Origin: Gemmatimonas phototrophica
GTDB taxonomy: Bacteria > Gemmatimonadota > Gemmatimonadetes > Longimicrobiales > Gaopeijiaceae
Reading direction: 5' to 3'
DNA length: 10,092 nt
NCBI GenBank assembly: GCA_945876015.1
Contig: CAMCNM010000048.1
Coordinates: forward strand, 1-10,092
Within the stretch, counting starts at the first letter, position 1; each line of letters begins with the position of its first letter. This document shows, piece after piece, positions 8,401 to 10,092 of the stretch. Position numbers and translations under genes: made by a program. The notes beneath the pieces were generated by a model that was given only the letters and a program-made list of their open reading frames with translations, was not told where the DNA came from and ran no database searches.

Positions 8401-8719
8401 GGATCAGTGGGGCGGGATGGCGTATTACGACCGGGACTTCTGGAAGCTGCGTGAGGTTGGCATCCGCTACCAGATACCGGATGCATGGGCCGGCCGCATC
8501 GGCGCCAACCGCGCCTCGCTGACGTTCTCGGGCTCGGATCTGGCGGTCCTCTGGGCGTCGAACACGGGCACGGGCGTGTATCCGTCCCAGAAGGAGCTGA
8601 ACTGGCCGCACGCGACCATCCTGGACGTGGACTTCGGCCGGTCGGCCGAGGGCGACGGCGGACACCGCAGTGACCCGCCGGTTTCGACGTTCAACCTGCG
8701 GTTCGACGTGACCTTCTGA
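5450..8719 (+). CDS. SusC/RagA-family TonB-linked outer membrane transporter
   Basis: A 1089-residue TonB-dependent receptor of the SusC/RagA type, which imports oligomeric nutrients (glycans or peptides) across the outer membrane using TonB-ExbBD energy. The order of parts is: signal peptide (1-22, cleavage near VGA/QQ); a carboxypeptidase-D regulatory-like beta-sandwich (about 24-101, with TGRVVD and GRYLLLNVPVGTHTV); a TonB-box-like DEIIVTG (108-114); a plug domain (about 115-250) with the hallmark DIESVEIIKGPAAATLYG (220-237) and GVIQIITKKG; and a long barrel ending in FNLRFDVTF with the terminal Phe used by the BAM machinery. No N-terminal STN signalling domain is present. The mature protein has exactly eight Cys, in four close pairs. 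It is paired with a SusD-type gene 76 bases downstream. The substrate cannot be inferred here because no hydrolase or regulator gene is visible. Confidence 0.96.
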   Translation: MRPRQCLYALSAILFIATQVGAQQVTGRVVDQGSNQPMSAVQVSITGTGIGALSQATGRYLLLNVPVGTHTVTAQRIGYKTVTAQITVTAGQTVVQDFTLSEEALGLDEIIVTGTPGGTQRRAIGNSVLSVSASSITETSVQSDVKGLLRGRAPGVTLGAGGAIGQGADITIRGNGSFNRARSNPIVFVDGVRINTGPAGPQMAQGAGKANPLDDFNPADIESVEIIKGPAAATLYGTEASAGVIQIITKKGKEGAPSFNLSATQGVIFNRAPFDKIGTMFACSSGAALPCKGTSGKASVGDISAIEPYSFYHNIDYALDAGTYNPYWTNTPNGACGVLQADGSRVGAACWPQDNLFQYGPSYSYNLDVRGGTDRIRYFLSGNRDRDEGPTFFNWDKANRMRANISVVFSDQFSLDVSSGFVTGTTSFDAQAGQRGGTWDQAVWGLGYCSPRQAADAVKGASTPNCSRNLGFQQFLPTDQSPIISTREYDRFTGSGTLNFKAGSWLSSRMIVGMDKGWDKNTWLHPVETRQANIIQERATGQVVLEKPTDVNASIDLSATITKQFGAINTSTSFGGQYYSKTRELWRNTGNGFASPLSTTINQTPVAAAAIAYEYEENKSLGFYGQEQLGWNDRLFLTAAVRFDDNSTFGSNFDPLIYPKFSGTWVLSEESFWPLSFVNEFRVRSAWGKAGRQPSTLAGVNTFNAFTGPGGTSAINPGSTGNPTVGPEKSTELEVGFDASVLEGRISSEFSWYRRVNKDNLLGIALAPSLGGGGDQQQNLGTIENWGWEATLDAAVFQGENVQFDLGLTGAYKMNEITDIGKYPGSDGGQGTGAIRIGWPYPNRAIQYTLLRAELDATGDKVDLFNRRVQGYCDSGVLPAEAIAAGGKQADKKTSQYGMVLGGPEAKCGTVTGTRALWGPSFSPYSWTISPRISVHNTLQITALVDGQFGGIGEDQMSVWHHRYNTAYGMLLRDDPMYFYGYALDQWGGMAYYDRDFWKLREVGIRYQIPDAWAGRIGANRASLTFSGSDLAVLWASNTGTGVYPSQKELNWPHATILDVDFGRSAEGDGGHRSDPPVSTFNLRFDVTF

Positions 8720-8726
8720 CCACCGG

Positions 8727-8755
8727 GGGAGGGGTGGCATGGTGCCACCCCTCCC
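8727..8755 (+). promoter_or_regulatory. Strong hairpin between susC-like and susD-like genes
   Basis: A perfect 13-bp stem, GGGAGGGGTGGCA (8727-8739) with TGCCACCCCTCCC (8743-8755), has a 3-base loop. It begins eight bases after the transporter stop codon and ends 40 bases before the lipoprotein start. No T tract follows, so it is probably not a full terminator. It may protect the upstream mRNA 3' end or reduce expression of the downstream gene. Confidence 0.7.
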
Positions 8756-8795
8756 ACCCGACTGCCATAGCCGAAAACACAGGATCAACGAAACC

Positions 8796-10092
8796 ATGAA
8801 GAAGCTCATACAACGCTGGAGAAAGGGTGCCGTGTTGGCGCTTGGTCTCTCCGTCGCGGCCCTGAGCGGCTGCGAGTCCCTGATGGAAGTGAACCTCCCG
8901 TCGCAGCTGACGGACGAGGTGCTCACGGATCCCGGCAATGCGGCGATCATCGTGAACACCTTCATCGCGCACTTCGAGGACGGGTGGGACGCTCAGAACT
9001 ACTACAACTTCGGGCGCGAGGCGAGCGGAGAGGTCTATCTGTGCGGACCGTGCGGCTATTCGGATTACCAGCCGGGTAGCCCGAGCTTCACGGCGCACTC
9101 CAAGTCGATCCGGTTCGCCCGCGATCTCTACGCGAAGCTGGAGAAGGACTGGGACGTGAAGGCGGTGCCCAGCCGGTCTCGGTACATGGCGCTCGCGTCG
9201 CTCTATCAGGGCGCCGTGCTCGCGTCGTTCGGTTCGCATTTGTGCGAGGTGTCGCTCAGTGGTGGCCCGAAGCAGACGGCCGCCACGACGCTCGATCAGG
9301 CCGAGACGATGCTGACTCGGGCGATCGCCGAGATCACCGCCGCGGGTGACTTCGCGGTTCAGAACGGTATTGCCACGAGCGCGAGGCAGTTCGCCTATGG
9401 GCTCCGTGCGCAGACGCGCTACATGAAGGGAGACATGACCGGTGCCGCGGCGGACGCAGCGCTGGTCCTGAACAACTTCATGGCGTACAACACGCGTGAG
9501 GCCGGGGCTGCCCGGCAGAACTTCGCCTGGTACTCGGGCACGAGCGGGACGTACATGGAGTTGTACGATCCGATCGACTGGTGGAAGAGCCCGATCCCGA
9601 ATCCGGCGAACAACACGGTCTGGCCGGCGATCATCCCCTTCACGGGGTGGACCAACCTCGGGATCCTTCCCGACGGTCGGGCGGTCACAAACCTCGGGAT
9701 CCCGATTCGGACGGCGGCCGGTCCGGCGCCCTGGAACAATGCGGTGGGCGTGACGGCCGGCGCGGTCGCGGATACACGCGTCAAGCATTTCAGTGCGAGC
9801 ATCGCGGGCAAGGGCTCAGCCGGCCTGCTGTCGGCGCGCTACACGGAAGAGGGCTCCGATACGCCGCTCGTGAACTGGAGGGAGATGATCCTGATCCGTG
9901 CCCAGGCCGCGGGTGGCCAGGCTGCGATCGACTTGGTCAATCAGATCCGGACGGCGGACAAGCTGCCGTTGGTGACGTATGCCAGTGCGGGCGATGCGAC
10001 GGAAATCCGGTACATGATCCAGGAGGAGAAGCGCCGGTCCCTGTTCTCGGAGGGGCGCTACGTCTACACGATGCTCAAGAATCCAGACATCT
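8796..10092 (+). CDS. SusD/RagB-family outer membrane lipoprotein (3' end beyond window)
   Basis: Open to the window edge: 432 codons, no stop reached. It starts with a lipoprotein signal peptide, MKK, then a hydrophobic run and lipobox LSGC, with C26 as the lipidated residue. SusD-type proteins are surface lipoproteins that form a hinged lid on the SusC barrel and bind substrate. Family features are a helical TPR-like middle (about 125-230, with RYMALASLYQGAVLASFG and the AQTRYMKGD helix pair), the NWREMILIRAQAA segment (360-372), the LVNQIRT helix (380-386), and EEKRRSLFSEGRY (410-422) near the usual C-terminal region. Usual lengths of about 450-650 suggest that only a short tail is missing. 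ATG 8796 has a modest AGGA at 8781-8784. Unusual details are a CGPC motif at 83-86 and a duplicated TNLGI at 286-290/298-302. Confidence 0.9.
   Translation, partial: MKKLIQRWRKGAVLALGLSVAALSGCESLMEVNLPSQLTDEVLTDPGNAAIIVNTFIAHFEDGWDAQNYYNFGREASGEVYLCGPCGYSDYQPGSPSFTAHSKSIRFARDLYAKLEKDWDVKAVPSRSRYMALASLYQGAVLASFGSHLCEVSLSGGPKQTAATTLDQAETMLTRAIAEITAAGDFAVQNGIATSARQFAYGLRAQTRYMKGDMTGAAADAALVLNNFMAYNTREAGAARQNFAWYSGTSGTYMELYDPIDWWKSPIPNPANNTVWPAIIPFTGWTNLGILPDGRAVTNLGIPIRTAAGPAPWNNAVGVTAGAVADTRVKHFSASIAGKGSAGLLSARYTEEGSDTPLVNWREMILIRAQAAGGQAAIDLVNQIRTADKLPLVTYASAGDATEIRYMIQEEKRRSLFSEGRYVYTMLKNPDI

Noticed and set aside
7433..8965. A 510-codon antisense open frame across the susC-like/susD-like junction
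   Set aside because: It opposes two well supported genes and the junction hairpin, is Arg/Val-rich in the way of antisense shadows, and lacks recognisable motifs.

Overview
The window looks like chromosome of a GC-rich Gram-negative bacterium, most likely a member of Gemmatimonadota or a close relative. The basis is the combination of a SusC/SusD-type outer-membrane nutrient-uptake pair, a CIRCE-controlled groES-groEL operon, high GC content and the general character of the proteins. This placement is by eye; no database search was possible. No tRNA, rRNA, CRISPR array, transposase or phage gene was seen.

Layout. Positions 1-197 hold no recognisable gene, only a weak promoter candidate. A membrane di-iron hydroxylase of the sterol desaturase/fatty acid hydroxylase superfamily (198-1118, +) converges on a squalene/phytoene-synthase-like gene (1187-2128, -). 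The short divergent region 2129-2275 carries the groESL promoter, a perfect CIRCE operator and a possible leaderless promoter for the synthase. groES (2276-2587) and groEL (2646-4289) follow, closed by a clear intrinsic terminator at 4319-4360. A 438-base gene-free stretch (4290-4727) contains that terminator, a CRP/FNR-like dyad, GC-rich alternative hairpins and a weak promoter candidate. Then comes a probable operon: a small secreted beta-barrel-like protein (4728-5405), a SusC/RagA-type TonB-dependent transporter (5450-8719), a strong 13-bp hairpin, and a SusD/RagB-type lipoprotein (8796 to the window end, truncated by the edge).

How they work together. GroES/GroEL is the cytosolic folding machine, expected to be repressed by HrcA at CIRCE. 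SusC and SusD form an outer-membrane transporter with its surface lipoprotein lid, energised by TonB. The small barrel protein ahead of them may be an accessory outer-membrane component. The hydroxylase and the isoprenoid condensing enzyme both belong to lipid/isoprenoid chemistry, but they are convergent and not an operon.

The most striking observation is an in-frame TAG at codon 238 of groEL, where the family normally has Glu (GAG), in an otherwise complete and well conserved 547-codon reading frame. It is either a real nonsense mutation or a one-base sequence error. General amber reassignment is unlikely, because groEL also ends in TAG directly before its terminator. I did not find convincing evidence of an entirely new multi-gene system.
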